Source of the DNA: DASQDN01 sp035630195
GTDB lineage: Bacteria; Acidobacteriota; Terriglobia; Bryobacterales; Bryobacteraceae
Assembly: GCA_035630195.1 (NCBI GenBank)
Contig: DASQLD010000559.1
Location: 1 to 20,091 of the forward strand
Direction of reading: 5' to 3'
Length of the DNA stretch: 20,091 bases
In this document: in pieces, positions 17,543 to 20,091 of the stretch
How the letters are laid out: every line of letters begins with the position of its first letter
Position numbering within the stretch: the stretch's first letter is position 1
The notes under the pieces: generated by a model
What the model was told of the DNA's origin: nothing
The model's database searches: none
Seen by the model: the letters and a program-made list of their open reading frames with translations, nothing else
Program-made: the position numbers and the translations under genes

Positions 17543-18666
17543 CGAGGGTCACCATTCACATCGCCGCGAACAATCACCGATTCCTGATCTCTTGTCACGC
17601 CTTGGCGTTTGAGCTGAGCCACTCGCGCGGAGGCTCTCTGCGCTTCCGCGTCGCGGCCGACAGCTTTGAGCGCACGGGATAGCTGATAATAGACGGCGGA
17701 CTCGTCCGAGTTGAGATCAGCGGCGCGCTGCAACAATGGTACGGCGTTCTCGGCGTCATCAAGCTGCATTTTGGCGCGGCCGAGATAGTAGTAGGCTCCC
17801 CAACCATCGGGGCGCGCTGACAGCGCTGTTTCCAGGAACGGCGTCGCTTCCTGTTCCCTGCCCTGCTGCACCAGTATTGCGCCAAGGAGGTAGGAAGCGT
17901 CGGCATCCGTTTGCCTCTGTTTCAGGATGCTTCGCAACTCGGCTTCGGCAGCATCGTTCTCTCGCGCGCTTACCAGCGCACGGGCTAACTCAAGGGATAA
18001 ACCGGGTATGCCGGCATCGATCTCACGTGCCCTGCGATATTCGCGGATGGCGTCGTCAAAGTGGGTCGCGTCGTAATAGGCCTTTCCTCTCAAAAATGCC
18101 GCTTGGGCGGGAGTTATCGTCTTTGGAAGTTCAACGTCCAGGATTTGGCGAGCCCTCTGTCGATCCCCGAGCTTGAGGTAGGCGAGACCGGTCAAGAAAA
18201 TGACGTTCGGAGTTTGCGGCAACTCCTTGAGTAGCGCCAGCGCTTTGTCACTTTCCTGTGTATGGACTTGCGTAGCAGCCAGGAGTTCCCGGACCCGGCG
18301 GTCAGAGGGCCGGTCTTTGGCAAGTTGGGCGAAGACACTCTTCGCTTCGCTCTGATTTTCTTCTTTGAGATAGGCCAGACCAAGGTTCAGAAGCAATGGT
18401 GGATCGTTGGGAGCCAGTCTCAAGGCGGCTTTGTAAGTAGCGATTGATTCGCGCGTGCGGCCAGTACGGGAATAGATGACACCAAGGTTTCCGAGAGCTC
18501 CGATGTGATTTGGCTGCTGCTTCAATACGGAACGAAAGCCTTCTTCGGCGGCGTTCAGGTCACCTCGTGAGAGAGTTGTAACAGCGTTCGTAAATGTGGA
18601 TTCGAGTGTACCCGCAGCTTTCCCGGAGTACGCGAGAACGCCCATAAGGAGTAACAGAGCTAGCAC
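17539..18666 (-). CDS. exported TPR-repeat protein
   Basis: This 375-residue protein has a hydrophobic N-terminal signal or anchor (LALLLLMGVLAYSGKAAG) followed by about nine tetratricopeptide repeats covering most of the chain. Examples are NHIGALGNLGVIYSRTGRTR, PPLLLNLGLAYLKEENQS, AAFLRGKAYYDATHFDDA and WGAYYYLGRAKMQLDDAENA. TPRs form a helical superhelix that binds partner proteins. Its stop codon overlaps the CRTAC1-family start, so the two are made together and may act together outside the cytoplasm. The start is GTG 18666; the frame stays open a little further upstream (reading VKLNK before it), so a non-standard start giving a positively charged signal n-region cannot be excluded. No clear ribosome site is visible. 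Confidence 0.85.
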   Translation of the reverse strand: MLALLLLMGVLAYSGKAAGTLESTFTNAVTTLSRGDLNAAEEGFRSVLKQQPNHIGALGNLGVIYSRTGRTRESIATYKAALRLAPNDPPLLLNLGLAYLKEENQSEAKSVFAQLAKDRPSDRRVRELLAATQVHTQESDKALALLKELPQTPNVIFLTGLAYLKLGDRQRARQILDVELPKTITPAQAAFLRGKAYYDATHFDDAIREYRRAREIDAGIPGLSLELARALVSARENDAAEAELRSILKQRQTDADASYLLGAILVQQGREQEATPFLETALSARPDGWGAYYYLGRAKMQLDDAENAVPLLQRAADLNSDESAVYYQLSRALKAVGRDAEAQRASARVAQLKRQGVTRDQESVIVRGDVNGDPR

Positions 18667-18909
18667 TTTGTTCAGTTTAACGAATGCGGTCGTCAGGCGA
18701 TACGTGTGGTGGTTGCGGGGGATCCGAGATCAGCTGGCCGATTCGTTCGAGCTCGCAATGACGGATGCGTGCGCTTCAGGAAAGTGACTGAGACTTTGAT
18801 GATGGTCAGTTGTATTCGCTTCTCCAGGGTTCATAGTTGGTGGTCAAGGTCTTGCGACGGTAGCGCAGCATTGATTTGTCGAATCGGGAGTCGCCGAATC
18901 GGGTGATCA
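18667..18909. other. intergenic, nothing recognised
   Basis: I see no convincing gene, RNA or terminator here. It holds the upstream region of the TPR/CRTAC1 operon, in which no clear promoter boxes stand out. Confidence 0.4.
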
Positions 18910-19515
18910 TTAGGGGCTCGGCTCGGCTTCAGATGCGCGTTGCTGTGCGCCGGCGTTCGGTTGCGTTTCGGAAATTCGCGGGAGATTGACGGCGTGGATC
19001 CTATTGTTGGGTTCGTTTTGCCATTTTGCTTTCTGTCGGACGGCGGCGGAATCGAGCGTGGATCTCGTTTTATGAGCGGAGTGCACGTTCGAATCTGTGG
19101 GTGATACGGGTCTCGAGCTGGTCGAAGCACTTTGACCGTCGAGTTTGCCGAAGACTTGGGCGCACGCCTGGACGAGAGACATGTCGGCCTGGTCGTATTG
19201 CTCCTCAATGATTGCGAATTCGTCGGCGATCCCTTCATCGAGGACGGTTACGATGAAGTCCCTTGGGTCCATCGCTGCCCGGAGCGTTCGCATGCTACGG
19301 TTCAGTGACAAGAGCAATCCGATCAGAGCTAGACCGCGCACGGCACGCAGCGCTCGGGCGAAGCGGAATACCCGGAAGATACGCAAAGCTGGGAGCAGGA
19401 GCGGGATCGCCGTTCCCGCAGATTAGAGGAATGGGTTCAGGTCGTACAGCAGCTCGTAGAGCATTAGCCCAGCCAGATAAAGCCGGGCAGGATGATCGGC
19501 GTTTCGTACGCGCAT
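18910..19515 (-). pseudogene. remnant of a voltage-sensing ion-channel gene (S3-S4 region)
   Basis: On the minus strand a frame starts with ATG 19515 (MRVRNADHPARLYLAGLMLY, then ELLYDLNPFL). It stops at TAA 19423-19425 and continues in the same frame as SAGTAIPLLLPALRIFRVFR and onward to a stop at 18910. The stretch RIFRVFRFARALRAVR has arginine at every third position six times, separated by hydrophobic pairs: the S4 voltage-sensor pattern. The arginines use varied codons (CGT, CGG, CGC, CGA), so protein-level selection shaped it, not a DNA repeat. LLLSLNRSMRTLRAAM after it resembles an S4-S5 linker. The pore (S5-filter-S6) and S1-S2 are missing, and the tail from about 19120 down is low-complexity. 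Together with the internal stop this points to a dead fragment. Confidence 0.55.
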
Positions 19516-19548
19516 CAGCGTCAACAAATAAGGCGGGTTTTTGGCAAC

Positions 19549-20091
19549 TTACTGCTCGCCCTTATAAAAATTTGCCAGCCGGTTGGGCTCGTGACACGTA
19601 TTGCAGGCGATCTTCGTGGTCTTCATGGACTCCGGGCGCTGCAACATGTCGCGCGCGAACGCCGCATACGGCGTTCCATCGAGAGTCGCGACTATGCGCG
19701 TCAGGTAGGTCCGCGCCAATTCTTCTTGACCGGAACGAGCAGCACCTTGAGCGACTCCTGACAGCACTTCGCCACGGTGATGTACGGGCATCTTTTCAAA
19801 TTGCGCCTTCTGTACTTCCTCGAGTTGGAGAAACAACTCTGCACAGCGTTTATTCGCGGACGCCTGCAACCGCGGCGGCAGTCTGTGCGCGAGCGCGGAT
19901 ATCGACCCACCGTATATCGCGAGAACACCTACGTGGTTGGGCGCTTGCTGCAGCAGCGCCTCGAACGTATTTACCACCTCTTTGTAGGCACGATCGAACG
20001 TTGCCGTATCTCCGCCTTCATAAGCACGAATAGCGCGGAAATATTCGGCGCTTGTCTTCCAAGCCCGCAATCCTGGTGATTTCGGCTTGGG
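19549..20091 (-). CDS. partial TPR-like protein with one C-terminal c-type haem motif
   Basis: The reading frame is open to the right edge of the window, so the N terminus is missing; the visible part is 180 residues. It is helical with TPR-like periodicity (FDRAYKEVVNTFEALLQQAP with NHVGVLAIYGG; GVAQGAARSGQEELARTYLT). It ends in KIACNTCHEPNRLANFYKGEQ, where CNTCH is a CXXCH haem c attachment site 18 residues from the C terminus. Haem attachment would take place outside the cytoplasm, so a signal peptide is expected beyond the window edge. It may be a monohaem cytochrome or a haem-bearing scaffold protein. It lies 33 nt upstream of the channel remnant and on the same strand as the TPR/CRTAC1 operon, but is separated from it by the decayed region. 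Confidence 0.75.
   Translation of the reverse strand, partial: PKPKSPGLRAWKTSAEYFRAIRAYEGGDTATFDRAYKEVVNTFEALLQQAPNHVGVLAIYGGSISALAHRLPPRLQASANKRCAELFLQLEEVQKAQFEKMPVHHRGEVLSGVAQGAARSGQEELARTYLTRIVATLDGTPYAAFARDMLQRPESMKTTKIACNTCHEPNRLANFYKGEQ

Noticed and set aside
19263..20033. 256-codon plus-strand frame
   Set aside because: It is rich in Arg, Ser and Ala without domain pattern and lies opposite the haem-motif protein and the S4 remnant, which both make sense on the minus strand.

Overview
The window looks like an ordinary chromosomal stretch of a Gram-negative-type bacterium. It most likely belongs to the Acidobacteriota, perhaps the Bryobacter/Solibacter group. That placement is inferred from gene content: a ~1150-residue TonB-dependent receptor with an N-terminal carboxypeptidase-regulatory-like domain, a CRTAC1-type FG-GAP/ASPIC protein translationally coupled to a TPR protein, a LytS-type kinase, and OmpA/PKD/Ig-like surface proteins. 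No rRNA, tRNA, CRISPR array or intact insertion sequence was seen.

Layout. 62-2093 (+): a LytS/YehU-type histidine kinase and a class I SAM-dependent methyltransferase, 19 nt apart, with no LytTR regulator in view. 2104-4150 (-): a decayed secreted beta-helix protein gene with four frame changes, preceded by a 58-residue one-TM protein (4258-4434). 4551-5630 (+): a macrodomain ADP-ribosyl hydrolase followed at 24 nt by an unrecognised 167-residue protein. 5758-9228 (+): the TonB-dependent receptor, closed by a clear terminator. 9276-10679 (-): a one-TM unknown and a TM-anchored coiled-coil protein. 10782-11567 (+): a probable lipoprotein diverging from the coiled-coil gene. 11564-12343 (-): an ISC-type [2Fe-2S] ferredoxin gene directly downstream of the class A RNase P RNA gene (rnpB). 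12657-15737 (+): a 1026-residue OmpA-family protein with the peptidoglycan-binding domain at the N terminus, then coiled coil, predicted beta-barrel and PKD/Ig-like repeats, closed by a 12-bp-stem terminator. 15812-18666 (-): a TPR + CRTAC1 operon. 18910-19515 (-): a remnant of a voltage-sensing ion channel that keeps a textbook S4 helix. 19549-20091 (-): the C-terminal part of a TPR-like protein ending in one CXXCH haem motif, cut by the window edge.

How it fits together. Much of the window encodes cell-envelope and secreted functions (receptor, OmpA protein, lipoprotein, coiled-coil protein, FG-GAP protein). Housekeeping is represented by rnpB and ferredoxin. I do not see a convincing new multi-gene system. 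The most useful observations are two unreported pseudogenes (beta-helix protein and channel), the inverted OmpA architecture, and a probable leaderless ferredoxin mRNA beside rnpB.
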